A stretch of 64,000 bases of DNA. Source: Elmis aenea (Eukaryota; Arthropoda; Insecta; Coleoptera; Elmidae). The stretch covers positions 61,976,966-62,040,965 of the forward strand of contig OX393576.1 in the NCBI GenBank assembly GCA_947652605.1, read 5' to 3'. Shown in pieces: positions 41,801 to 49,634 of this stretch (its first letter is position 1; each line of letters starts with the position of its first letter). A program made the translations under genes and the position numbers. The notes beneath the pieces are model-generated. The model was given only the letters and a program-made list of their open reading frames with translations, made no database searches and was not told where the DNA came from.

Positions 41801-44800
41801 ACAAACAATTATTTGACTGATTCATCTCTGTATACAAAGCTTTCAGATCAAAATTACTTTCGCGGCAGCTAACAGGCACCTCGTAAAATTGTCTTGCCAC
41901 TTAACTTTTGTTTGCATGGTAAGGATTAAGCAAGCATAACTCTTACATACAGGGAATCGTAGAACCGTACCACTGTTATGAAGACACAACTGTACTCTAA
42001 AAGTGATGTATATTACTTAAAAAGTTGTGATTTAATTGTTTTTCAATTTTAGGTCAAAAGTTTGCTATGTTGGAGATGAAGGTAATACTTAGCAAGATCC
42101 TGAAAAACTACAGGCTTCTACCAGCTCAACCTGAACACAGATTGGATCTTCGTTGTGATATAATTTTACATTCTTCAACTGGTGTACGAATTAGATTAGA
42201 AAATCGTTAAATGAAGATGTTTAATAAGTTTATAATAAAATTATTGTCAAATTAATACACTTATATCTTAGTAACATACATGTTTTTTTAAACTTAAATT
42301 TGTTACTTTTTTTACTTATACAGAGTGCCCACGCCCAGTTATCATAGCTATCTCGAATATTTCTTTTTTTTTTTCAAATAACGACCCAAACAACACATCA
42401 TTACGAGTATATTGCAAGTCGCTCTTTTAAATGGGAGTAAATTATGAATTTCACTTTTATCTGTAATTGTTTCTAAACACAATTGCAATGGCTCGTAATT
42501 TAAAATATTACATAAGTGTTCATAAAATTGATAACATTAGAATCAATATTTTCTCTGAACTATGAAGTTTAATTCTAACTTTTAGATTTACTCAGATTTC
42601 AAAAATTTGCAATTAAGTAACATAATTTTAAATTAGTACTTCAACGATAAAAAGGCTATACCGGGTGATTCAGTTTGACTTTTGCACCTCTATAATCTCG
42701 TAATTTTTAGGGATAACTCCAATAAACCTTATATTTTTGTGATTCGCAAAAAAATCTCTATCAAATGATGTTGAAATGTTTTTTCTACGATGGAACGTAT
42801 CAGATCTGGCTATAGTCAACTGTTTTTTTTTTTTTTTTTTGAAATTACGTATACTTTTTTATTTATTGTATAAAAAATTTAATTCTACATCGTTCGTGCG
42901 TCAGGTCAAGCTTCGATGCCTACTAAATATTTATGGAACGATAACCAATCTTACGTCATTAGCGCTGAAATTATACTACACTAATTGCAAGTTTGGAATT
43001 CGCCTAAATTTGCTTTTTAATTAAGTTGCGGTTATAAACCAAAGACCAAACTTAAAACAACAGTTCTATATACGCATGATTATGTTGATGGTGTTGGGTG
43101 TAGTTCGTTTATTATTGCTGGTGATATTGTATTATGCGCAACAAAGGAAATACAAAGGAATTGAAGATATTCCAGGACCTCCGAATATACCGTTTGTGGG
43201 TAGCGTTTTTTTTTGGACCTGACAAGACTCGTATGTACTAAAGGATTTTGTGTTTTATACTATATCAGAATTTACAACTGTGTACAGTCCTGGGCAAATG
43301 TGCTTAATGCTTAGCAAACAATAAACAAAATTGAAAAATGTGCGGATTTTCTTTTCTTGTTTCACAATTTTAATTATTAAAATTTCAAGCTATCCTCAGG
43401 AGCTCTTAACTAAAATTAGAACATGTTTTTTAAAACATCGAAACAGGTCATTAGTTATCACTTATAAAATATTTAAACAATCCAAATTATACTGAAAAAT
43501 CAGAATTTTCTTTAAAATGATAAGCAAAAGTTGTATGGGTAATTTTTATCTTTCATGATACATTTTTGGTAAAATTAACATTACGAAATTTAGTATGAAA
43601 AAAAAATATTAAGAGAAAGTAATCACTTGATGATCAGTTAAAAAGTTCGATCTTTACATTTAGTTAAATTATAGAAAACCAATGGAAACATTTCTTTGTC
43701 AATGAAAAAGTTTAATACTCGTACATAAGAATCCACTGGTATCATACTGAAATCGCAGCATAGTTGGCGCTGATATTGCCTAGTTTTAGGGATTAACTTG
43801 TATTTTAATACCATTGTTGCTTTGTGCAATGGGGCCTTAGACGTACTACCAACAATCAGATCTATTTCTACCCAAAATGACCGAAAAGATTTTACTTCTG
43901 GATATATAAAAACAACAGATTTTAATGCACAAAAAACGAGTTTGCTGAAAGGAAAATATGCTATGAACCTATTTTAGTTCATATTTTTAAGTTTCTTCTA
44001 GTTTTTAAAGACGCATCTAAAAGTGCAAAAAAATGGGCCGGTTTTTCAAGTTCGGCGTGAAAGGTTGCAGCCGTATGTAATTGTAGCTGATCCCAATGTT
44101 TTGGAGTGTTTTATGACCTCCATGATAAACTACAATCTATTATGAATATCGCACACGTATTTACCAAAAATTATAAAAAAATATGAGGGAGTTCTTTAGG
44201 TGATTAATTTATGCAATATAAATAATTTCAATTAAAAATCACCTATTTTTGTAAGGAATCTTTTGTGGAAATGCTAGATTAGTTGATAGACTCTCATAAT
44301 AACCGTACTGACACAGGAGTTTTAAACCTGGTCTCTACAAGACATTCTTTGTAACAAAGGTATGTAATTTTTAAATATATTAATTTATACTGCAAGAATG
44401 GACAGAAAATTATAGAATTCTGCATTGTTGATAGTAGGTTCCAACACAAAGATATACATAAATACACTCGGGAATTACGTAGCCGTAATGAAAGATCTGT
44501 AATCGACTATATGCTGATACAGAGAGAAATAGTAAAAAATATAAACGATATTAGAGTTAAAAAGGGATATGACATCGGAAGTGACCATTACTTAATGGTG
44601 GCAAACATGAAAGCTAGGAATAGTAAAAGCCGAGATACACAAAAAGTGCAAAAATAAGAAAACGTTTTTTAACATAAAGACATAAAAATTACAAGAGAAT
44701 GTAAGGGGAAAAATCAGAATAGAATCACAGAAGAAATTAAGAAACATAAGGAGTTGACAAAAACATGAAAATAGAGAAACTTTGGAGCATGTTTAAAAAT

Positions 44801-47517
44801 ATAATTAAGCCAGTAGCAGAAGAGGTGTGTGGAGTAACTAGGGGTACAAATATAAAGAAGATAACTGCATGGAGGAACAAAGAAATAAAAGAAGAGGTAA
44901 AGAAAAAATGTATATGGAGAGAATATTTAGGCACAGAAAAAAATACAGAGGCTTACCGAAATTATAAAATACAAAGAGACAAGGTTAAGAGAATAATAAA
45001 AGTGGCAAAAGCTACAGAATGGGAAGAGTTCGGTGAAAACATGCAAAGGGACTCGGAAGGAAATGCAAAGATGCTTTACAGCACTTTAAGAAGACTGCGA
45101 CAGGAGAAGAAAAACCCTCTGAGAAACATAAAAGATAAAGAAGAAGAGATGATTACAGAAGAAAATGGCATCATAGAGAGGTGGAGGGAGTATTTCATGG
45201 AGGTGTTAGGAGCAAGTAATGAAAAGGAAATACAGCAGAACTATGGTAAGGAAACACTGCCCACTCAAGCAGAAAATGTAGAAGGGGAGGACATAAAAAA
45301 GCAGGAAATAATAAAAGCACTGCAAAAACTTAAAGTAGGAAAAGCTCCAGGGTATGACGACATCAGACCTGAAATGATCAAATAAGTACATGGGAGATGA
45401 CGGAATTGAACTGCTATACATAATTATCCAGTGTGGAAAAAGAACATTATCCCAAACGATTGGAGAAAGGCGGTCCTGATACTATTGTATAAGAAGGGGA
45501 ATCGTACTAACTGTAATAACTTCAAAGGTCTTTCACTATTATGTGTAGCATTTAAAATATATGAAAGGGTAATTAAAGATAGACTCAGGACAAAAATAGA
45601 ATCCTTGCTACAGGATACACAAGCAGGATTTAGAGCGGGGAGAACGACACAAGACTAGATCTTTGTCGTAAGACAAATTACCGAAAAAATAATAAGCACT
45701 AATAACAAGCTGCTACTATGTACAATCGACTTGGAGAAAGCCTTTGACAGTATAAACAGAGAAGAATTATGGAAGATAATGAAAGTCCGAGGAGTGAATG
45801 ACAAGTTAATTATGGCAGTGAAAAGTATGTACTACAAAACTGAAAATATCGTGAGGTTGGGGGGAAACACATCAAAAGATTTTGTGACAACAAAAGGTAG
45901 CATTCTAAGCCCCTTCTGTTCATAATGATAATGGATGACATAGCAAAAGAAATAAACCCCGTCTGGTTGCACTTAGGGTTGCACTTAGGGTACAGGAAAC
46001 TAAGACAAATTAGGATAAACGAACTCATGTATGCTGACGACTTAGTACTATTTGCAAATAGCAAAGAAGAACTGCAAAACCGAATTGAAAAATGGGCAAA
46101 GAATTTAAAAAGATATGACTTAAGATAAACTTAAACAAAACTGAAATAATGTTGATAGCAAATGAGACAGAAAAGGTAGAAATAGTAATAGAAGACAAAA
46201 AAATACAAGCAAAACCACAACTGAAATACTTAGGGGCGCTAGTGAAAGAAACGGGAAAAATAGAACAAGAAATCTCTAATAGGATTAACAAAGTAGTATC
46301 AACATAAATATGGAGCCTTATATAAAACATTTTTCAATAAAAAAGAAGTCATGAAAATTACAAAAACTAGAGTCTATGAAAGAGTACTTGTCCCCATGCT
46401 TATGTATGGATGTGAGTCGTGGGCTGTAACGGATCGCCTAAAAAGTAGAATAGAAGCATGTGAAATGAAAATACTAGAAAAAAATTGAGGGCGTGTCAAG
46501 AATGGATAAAATAAAAAGTGAAACGATAAGAAAGAATTTAAAAATTAAAAGTGTGTGGTTAAAAATCGAAACCCAATAACTTAGTTGGTTCGGGCATCTC
46601 AAAAGAATGAAAGAAGAAAGTACGGCAAAAGTGATGTGGGAAATGGTAACTGGGAATAGTAACAGACGCGGACACCCAAGAAAGATATGGAACAGCGTGA
46701 TGGCGAACATTCTTAAAAAAAAAAGACACAACATGGAACCAAGTGAGGTCGAAAGCTGCCGATAGGAATGTTTGAAAAAAATTCATCACCTCGACACCGC
46801 TGGTAGAAGCGGTTACTGGATAATATTATCTATTATTTATACTACAAGATCTAGTTTCCTTCTGCCAAATTTAAAAAACACTAAAATAAATCTCCTTTGT
46901 CACTTTTAGAAACCAGCGATTATTTTATCGAGCTCAATTTTGAGTTAACGGGTTACGTATCTTTAATTGTGTCGTTTAATGCGAGCTGGTTTAATCAAGT
47001 AACAGTTGTTACTTCGAAATTGGTGGCTTAATGTAAAGCGACATGCAGGATATAGTGTGAATTAATTGAATTAAACAATTAGGGCATCATACGTTTGAAG
47101 GATAGCAAGTTTAAAAGTTGAACAGTAAAATGGCTTTGTTCGCATTTTACTACAAACGAAAATTAACAGTTCTTAAGCGCATTATTGAGGAATAAAACTT
47201 TCATAGGTTGTTAAACATTGGCGGCTTTTTACCACCACAATAAAAAATATTTCCCTTATTTCACCAACACAGGCAATGTTTAAAGTTTAGCATGGATGGT
47301 GTTCCATAAAAATTTAATATAACGGCGACCTAGATGTGAATATAAAGGAAAAAAGGGTTGTTAAACTCTTCTATACAAAATCTACTTGTAAAGGTGTGAT
47401 ATACTACTACCTGGGAGCGGGTGGTGCAGCTTCCGAGCAAGTGGCTAAGAATAGCAGCGTGCTCGTCGCAAGAACAGCAAGGAGCATCACAGTGTTGCCA
47501 CTTGTTGGAAATTTCAT
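17737..47517 (-). CDS. DH31: Diuretic hormone 31 (calcitonin-like DH) precursor
   Basis: Neuropeptide precursor of 116 residues from three minus-strand coding exons: 47411-47517, 32833-32940 and 17737-17872 (107+108+136 = 351 nt including TAA). Every junction has GT/AG and the phases agree. Order: signal peptide about 1-29, spacer, Lys-Arg at 74-75, mature 31-mer at 76-106, amidation Gly107, Arg x4 at 108-111, short tail SVEDA. The mature peptide begins [20 protein letters not shown] and ends in an amidated Pro. DH31 acts on a class B GPCR, raising cAMP in Malpighian tubules and other tissues. Introns are about 14.5 kb (between coding exons 1 and 2) and 15.0 kb (between 2 and 3) and are packed with repeats and P450 remnants. 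A TTTATTTCAG acceptor four bases before the ATG implies an upstream untranslated exon. No defect seen. Confidence 0.96.
17873..21320. other. DH31 intron 2, distal part: mostly unique AT-rich DNA
   Basis: No exon or coding gene recognised apart from one dispersed hairpin repeat at about 19088-19205. Confidence 0.5.
19088..19205. repeat. Dispersed hairpin repeat, copy 2
   Basis: GTCAGTAGCAATC (19139-19151) pairs with GATTGTTACTGAC; outer arms AAGTTTTAGACT and AGTCTTAAACTT also pair. The left end matches the copies at 10160 and 44257; the right arm AGAGAAGAGAGTCTT matches the hairpin at 54715-54835. Confidence 0.6.
21321..22883. mobile_element. Pogo-like DNA transposon relic
   Basis: Inverted tips CAGGGTGTCCCAAAAGTTA and, reversed, TAGGGTGTCCCAAATTTAAT, flanked by TA (21319-21320, 22884-22885). 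Length 1.56 kb. The interior is non-coding except for a decayed C-terminus of a pogo/Tigger-type (DDE_1) transposase at about 22260-22610. A TGGTGTCCATTATTGG motif is repeated in tandem at 21980-22017. Confidence 0.75.
22260..22610 (+). pseudogene. Pogo/DDE_1 transposase C-terminus with PHD-like finger (relic)
   Basis: A frame reading [18 protein letters not shown] gives the GKVL-plus-basic coiled segment common at the end of these transposases. After a frame change, DWICYKC, then [15 protein letters not shown] and YENC give a C-x2-C ... C-x2-C-x4-H-x2-C ... C pattern, like the PHD-type fingers at the C-terminus of many insect pogo-like transposases. At least two in-frame stops and one frameshift make it non-functional. 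The catalytic DDD domain is not visible. The family call is from motif memory. Confidence 0.6.
22884..23288. other. DH31 intron DNA, nothing recognised
   Basis: AT-rich sequence between two DNA transposons with no visible gene or repeat. Confidence 0.4.
23456..24121 (+). pseudogene. HARBI1-like Harbinger nuclease with internal deletion
   Basis: Open for 221 codons from MPKFNKKK (an in-frame ATG also exists at 23423). The N-terminal part ([20 protein letters not shown]) joins directly to [19 protein letters not shown] and [19 protein letters not shown]. The stretch between, normally about 100-150 residues with the first catalytic Asp (GAIDGKH block), is absent, so the D-D-E triad is incomplete although the second Asp (GDEAF) and the Glu (SENAFG) remain. 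No stop interrupts the frame. The C-terminal [10 protein letters not shown] block and tail look intact. This is probably a deletion derivative mobilised in trans. Confidence 0.85.
24192..24324 (-). pseudogene. MADF-domain protein, first exon of Harbinger second gene
   Basis: ATG at 24324. It reads [20 protein letters not shown], then [13 protein letters not shown], the first helices of a MADF/Myb-SANT-like DNA-binding domain, and ends at a good donor (ACAG then GTATGT). The rest of the domain, with the expected KW-LR helix, is not found, so the gene is truncated. Such proteins guide Harbinger transposase to DNA and into the nucleus. It faces the nuclease gene tail to tail. Confidence 0.75.
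24630..25842. other. DH31 intron DNA, nothing recognised
   Basis: AT-rich, no gene or repeat family seen. Confidence 0.4.
25843..26604 (+). mobile_element. LINE 3' fragment ending in (TA)n
   Basis: Degenerate non-LTR retrotransposon. 25843-26010 reads a reverse transcriptase thumb-side block ([20 protein letters not shown], then [18 protein letters not shown]). A deletion then jumps to the C-terminal region ([37 protein letters not shown]). The last 65 codons are open (26341-26535). After the stop, a (TA)n run at about 26585-26604 looks like the element's 3' tail, as in RTE-type LINEs. Confidence 0.8.
26605..27480 (+). mobile_element. Second LINE fragment (reverse transcriptase C-terminal part)
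   Basis: Starts inside a reverse transcriptase at the catalytic [11 protein letters not shown] motif (about 26622), followed by [27 protein letters not shown] and [11 protein letters not shown]. The frame is broken by many stops and shifts. It abuts the previous fragment's (TA)n tail, so it is a separate, 5'-truncated or internally broken copy. It ends near [14 protein letters not shown] at about 27480. Confidence 0.75.
27481..28269. other. DH31 intron DNA, nothing recognised
   Basis: AT-rich without gene or repeat signal. Confidence 0.4.
28270..28731 (+). repeat. ~463-bp dispersed repeat, copy 1
   Basis: Near-identical, in the same orientation, to 36491-36955. It starts TATTGTAATAGTATGA and ends near TGATTTAAACT. 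The conserved centre includes AAGTGCAAGTGTTTTGAGTG and TTTCGGGGGTTTGCCGTTCA. No open frame or terminal inverted repeat. Nature unknown. Confidence 0.85.
29028..29265 (+). repeat. Four spaced copies of a GGCGA...TCGCTGGGAG hairpin
   Basis: Copies at about 29028-29054, 29104-29134, 29165-29195 and 29231-29265. Each reads roughly TTCYCTGGCG, a 5-9 base loop, then CGCTGGGAGCTGAA, so each folds into a short stem (CTCCCTGGCGA with TCGCTGGGAG). Spacing is 60-75 bp. They lie just before an LTR-like stretch. Function unknown. Confidence 0.7.
29284..29470 (+). mobile_element. Possible LTR relic
   Basis: Begins TGTTGACATTTTTATGCAAC, has a TATA-like box (ATATAAATAAATAAA, about 29399-29413) and an AT-rich end followed by TAGTGACTGATGAACTACGA, which resembles the TGGTGAC junction after some gypsy/BEL LTRs. 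No gag or pol and no second LTR, so this is tentative. Confidence 0.3.
29471..30269. other. DH31 intron DNA, nothing recognised
   Basis: AT-rich, non-coding. Confidence 0.4.
30270..31507. mobile_element. CAGGGTGGTCC repeat element, sister copy with its own insertion
   Basis: 30290-30760 matches 11670-11896 joined to 13378-13600. The right end (CCATCGAATTTGGACCACCC, ending 31507) is the inverted counterpart of the left tip at 11577. The left tip is missing here. Between about 30774 and 31247 an extra segment with inverted ends (GTTACGCTAATATTTTA and, reversed, GTCACGTTAGCTTTAAA) interrupts it, bordered by AATATT on both sides. Part of the host repeat is present on both sides of this insert, so it was duplicated before or during insertion. 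Confidence 0.75.
31508..32832. other. DH31 intron 2, proximal part
   Basis: AT-rich, no gene or repeat recognised. Confidence 0.4.
32833..32940 (-). CDS. DH31: DH31 coding exon 2: propeptide spacer
   Basis: Acceptor CGCAG before 32940 and strong donor GTAAGT after 32833. It contributes one base of Ser36, then 35 codons ([12 protein letters not shown], then [20 protein letters not shown]) and two bases of Asn72. The amphipathic stretch before the KR site is the usual DH31 spacer and is not known to be a bioactive peptide. Confidence 0.95.
32986..33450. mobile_element. Possible hAT-type MITE with CCGGGA repeats
   Basis: Ends TAGAGTTTCT and, reversed, TAGGGTTTCT. Inner arms carry several CCCGGGATTCCGGG-like motifs (about 33018-33031, 33360-33375, 33418-33425). 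No coding. The flanking 8-mers agree only partly, so the superfamily call is weak. Confidence 0.45.
33912..34797. mobile_element. Foldback element, ~0.89 kb
   Basis: Left end CAGGGCGCCCATTTTTCTAA, right end reversed reading GCCCATTTTTCTAACCTGTT. Arms match inverted for about 200 bp (through TACGTCATCAACTTTTTGAA and TTTTTTCAAACTTGAA). TA precedes the left tip. The centre (about 34250-34320) holds a core sequence shared with other elements in this window. Confidence 0.85.
34798..36490. other. DH31 intron 1 DNA, nothing recognised
   Basis: AT-rich, non-coding; no repeat family identified. Confidence 0.4.
36491..36955 (+). repeat. ~463-bp dispersed repeat, copy 2
   Basis: Direct-orientation copy of 28270-28731 with scattered substitutions only. 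It lies about 3.5 kb on the other side of DH31 coding exon 2 (copy 1 is about 4.1 kb away). Confidence 0.85.
37021..37111 (+). other. Exon-like segment of unknown identity
   Basis: Bounded by a pyrimidine-rich acceptor (TTACTTTCAG) and a GTGAGT donor. One frame is open throughout (31 codons, starting [17 protein letters not shown]) while the other two have stops. GC is above the surroundings. No partner exon or family recognised. Could be chance or part of a repeat. Confidence 0.25.
37112..40945. other. DH31 intron 1 DNA with solitary MITE tips
   Basis: Mostly unrecognised AT-rich DNA. CACCCTG tips followed by TA-like sequence end at about 39041 (TTTTGGACACCCTG) and 39473 (CAATCACCCTG), probably right ends of two degenerate Tc1/mariner-type MITEs whose left ends I cannot place. 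CCTTAAG is repeated three times at about 40126-40144. Confidence 0.45.
40946..42210 (+). pseudogene. CYP4-type cytochrome P450 pseudogene, C-terminal half
   Basis: Three plus-strand exons of a microsomal heme monooxygenase: 40946-41186, 41242-41420 and 42053-42210. Exon 1 starts [17 protein letters not shown] (oxygen-binding I helix) and contains the ExxR motif KETLR. Exon 2 has the FIPERF (PERF-type) block. The heme loop is encoded by exon 2 as [11 protein letters not shown], but one base is missing after the Ala codon near 41384, so it falls out of frame. The exon 2 donor is TT instead of GT at 41421-41422. Exon 3 ([17 protein letters not shown] to RLENR then TAA) is clean. The N-terminal half is absent upstream. 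It sits inside DH31 intron 1 on the opposite strand. Frameshift plus lost donor mark it as broken. Confidence 0.88.
42211..43075. other. P450 intergenic spacer with MITE fragments
   Basis: Tip-like sequences CAGAGTGCCCACGCCCAGTT (42323) and CCGGGTGATTCAGTTTGAC (42661) look like left ends of degenerate MITEs. A GGCTATAGTCAACTG stretch before a T-run (42806-42838) resembles a core shared with other elements. No gene. Confidence 0.45.
43076..44140 (+). pseudogene. CYP4-type cytochrome P450 pseudogene, N-terminal half
   Basis: Exon 1 (43076-43230): ATG, a membrane anchor ([15 protein letters not shown]), then the proline hinge [15 protein letters not shown] run of nine T where eight keep frame shifts the reading just before GPDKTR and the GTATGT donor. 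Exon 2 (from 44002 to about 44140) gives [10 protein letters not shown], then FFKFGVKG and [15 protein letters not shown], with at least two frameshifts. A LINE begins about 300 bp further on and no later exon follows. It lies in the same orientation just downstream of the other P450 remnant, so these are two members of a decayed tandem cluster or one gene rearranged. Confidence 0.8.
44257..44350. repeat. Dispersed hairpin repeat, copy 3
   Basis: The left part TTTTGTGGAAATGCTAGATT matches copies at 10160 and 19088. The pairing of the two halves is weaker here. Confidence 0.45.
44420..46800 (+). mobile_element. LINE with endonuclease C-terminus and reverse transcriptase, degenerate
   Basis: 44420-44660 reads the end of an APE-type endonuclease ([15 protein letters not shown], then [12 protein letters not shown] with the catalytic-site SDH). 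44765-45385 is open for 206 codons and ends in the first reverse transcriptase block ([17 protein letters not shown]). 45431-45658 has [15 protein letters not shown] and [12 protein letters not shown]; 45731-45925 has [15 protein letters not shown]; 45925-46128 has the catalytic [10 protein letters not shown]. Further shifted pieces reach about 46800. At least four stops or frameshifts separate the blocks. Clade resembles RTE-like LINEs, not proven. Confidence 0.9.
46801..47410. other. DH31 intron 1, 5' part
   Basis: Unique-looking AT-rich DNA between the LINE and DH31 coding exon 1; nothing recognised. Confidence 0.4.
47411..47517 (-). CDS. DH31: DH31 coding exon 1: signal peptide
   Basis: ATG at 47517-47515; donor GTAGTA after 47411. 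It encodes [20 protein letters not shown], then [10 protein letters not shown] and APPAP: a positively charged start, a hydrophobic core and a small-residue cleavage region around residues 28-30. A pyrimidine-rich acceptor (TTTATTTCAG) immediately upstream shows this is not the first transcribed exon; the promoter lies further right. The plus-strand frame over this exon is a shadow. Confidence 0.92.
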
Positions 47518-47759
47518 ATTTCTGAAATAAAAAAATATTAGCATTAAAAATAATACATAATCAAGTTGATAAAGATTGGGGTGCTTTATTTGGCTAACTT
47601 ATAATGGAAACCAATAAAAACCTAAACCATACCTTTTCTTAAACTATTTTTTTTTCAAAACTACGCTATTAGCGTTCTGAAATATTAAAACTGGTCTATA
47701 AGAGACCAACCATTAATTTATTTCTCAGATCTTAGAACTAAAAACTTAAATTCTAAAGG

Positions 47760-48230
47760 TCACCCATTGGTGTCCTTGAGTTTCTGCTAAATTGCACACA
47801 CACTTTTCGCACTGTGATTTTTGAACACTTAAACTAACTCATGTGACTTTGTTCTCTTCAGTCTTCTGTTCAGGTCATTTACATCGAGAAGTTGGATTGC
47901 CTCGATGTTAAAGTGCTGATTTCATCTCGCCTCATGTTTAGCTGCATATCTTCTAATTTCGCTGGCCACATCCTTGATACCTAGATCGCGATGAATGTCA
48001 CAGTTGCGTACGTACCATGGTGCATTGACGATGTTACGCAGCACTTTATTTTGAAATTTTTGTATTGTACTTATATGACACTGTTTAGCACACCCCCATA
48101 GTTGTATGCCATACGCCCAGACTGGTTTCAAGATCTGATTATATATTAATATTTTGTTGTATATTGACAGTTGGGAATTGCGCCCCAACAGCCAATATAA
48201 TTTCCTATATTTAAACAAATGAAAACGATT
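47760..48230 (-). mobile_element. Jockey-type LINE 3' end, truncated
   Basis: The minus-strand frame 47922-48218 gives the C-terminal region after the reverse transcriptase: KLYWLLGRNSQLSIYNK, LKPVWAYGIQLWGCA, FQNKVLRNIVNAPWYVRN, HRDLGIKDV. After one in-frame stop it continues FNIEAIQLLDVNDLNRRLKR. It matches the plan of the copy at 62.75-64 kb. The 5' part is missing. Confidence 0.85.
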
Positions 48231-48304
48231 TACAGATATTTACAATAATACCACATAACCCAGACAAATGCGATTGATTAGAAGCGTGCTTCTTCTTCGT
48301 AGCG

Positions 48305-48630
48305 CTTAGTTGATACAAAACAAACTGGCTAAATTGCATTGGGAAAAACTACCTCATCTTTCATACAATCCTGACTTGTCGCTTTGCAACCTTCATCTGT
48401 TTGGACCTCTTAAAGAAGCTCTAGGGGCAGAAGATTTAAAGATAATGCTACGGTGAAAAATTTTGTGCAAAACTGGCTAAGCACGCAACCAAAAACCTTT
48501 TATAAAGTAAGTAATATGCAGCATTCAAGAAGATAGCTAAAGTGCATAGTGTTAAAAAGAGAGTACGTCGAAAATAGGTGTACCTATGTTGTTTTGTACA
48601 AATTTTGTTTAAATAAAGCATTACGAAAAA
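48305..48630 (+). pseudogene. Mariner transposase C-terminal relic
   Basis: Reads KLAKLHWEKLPHLSYNPDLS, then LHLFGPLKEALGAEDLK and, after a stop, frames matching NFVQNWLSTQPKTFY. HWEKLPH-x-x-Y-x-PDLS with FGPLKEAL is the mariner signature around the third catalytic Asp. Stops and shifts throughout. The 5' two-thirds are absent. Confidence 0.8.
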
Positions 48631-48987
48631 GATCTGGGTTTAATTTGAGCCACTCTCGTATTTTTGCATGTTGGTATATTTTGATACGCTGAACTAATAA
48701 GTTTCATGAAGTTTCAATATAGTTCATACAGATCAAACCAAACGAAATATTGAAACTTGTGTGCAAAAATACATTGGATATACAAAATAAATCTAAATAA
48801 AAAAATTGCACTCCTGGAACATTCGGTTGACACAAAACAGTTAATAGATTTTGATTAAGTAAAAATGTTAAGAAGAAATTATTGGGGATATCATAAACAT
48901 TTAAATTTATACACAGAAAAAATGATTTTTGTAATTTTTTTAAAACTAAACTAATTCAGGTTTAGATAGATGTCGTTGCTAACGATA

Positions 48988-49634
48988 GTCGTCCGTAAGG
49001 AGCCCCATGAAAAGTTGGAACATTTAAATATGAAATGTTCAAATCTGGAAAATGCACCGGTAGAATCATTCAAATGTTGAATCGTTCAACGCTGGAATCA
49101 CTTAACGCAGGAATCACTCAACGCAGGAATCATGTAACGATGGAACCATGCAACATGGGAATCGTTCATCGCTGGAAAGCTCAAATCTGGAATCCAGGAA
49201 TTAGAAATTTTTGCTGTCCTTTATATTACAACAGCTAAAGTATGATATAATATAAGTAAAAGAATTTACTAAGTATTAAAATAACGCAACTTTACCCAAA
49301 TTCCTAGCCCTTGAGATACATAATACGATGTTTTTATCTTCCACTGTACAATAATTAAGATAAAATATAAAACGAAGTGTTCTCTAATTATATTATACTT
49401 GGGCTGTTGTAATATAGAGGGCAGCAAAAAATCTTAATTTCTGGATTCCAGATTTGAGCTTTCCAGCGATGAACGATTCCCGTGTTGCGTGGTTTCATCG
49501 TTGCATGATTCCTGCGTTGAGTGATTCCATCGTTGAACGATTCAAGATTTAAATGATTCTACCGGTGCATTTTCCAGATTTGAACATTCCATATTTAGAT
49601 GTTTTAGATATGAATGGCTTACCGTTCGTAAGAC
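48988..49634. mobile_element. Foldback element with 16-bp subrepeats in both arms
   Basis: Outer ends GTCCGTAAGGAGCCCCATG and, reversed, GTCTTACGAACGGTAAGCCA, then both read AAATATG, GTTCAAATCTGGAAAATGCA and CCGGTAGAATCATT. Next come about seven to eight tandem copies of a 16-bp unit, consensus GAATCRYTCAACGMTG, in the left arm (about 49069-49190), mirrored in the right arm (about 49450-49555). The loop (about 49215-49430) is AT-rich. Total about 645 bp. No transposase. The open frame at 49035-49238 is a product of the repeats. Confidence 0.85.

Noticed and set aside
44420..46800. Possible functional reverse transcriptase gene
   Set aside because: Domain blocks are in different frames with several stops; it is a degenerate LINE.
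47336..47530. 64-codon plus-strand frame
   Set aside because: Antisense shadow of DH31 coding exon 1, which has proper signal-peptide and splice features.
49035..49238. 67-codon plus-strand frame
   Set aside because: Lies within the 16-bp repeat arm of a foldback element.
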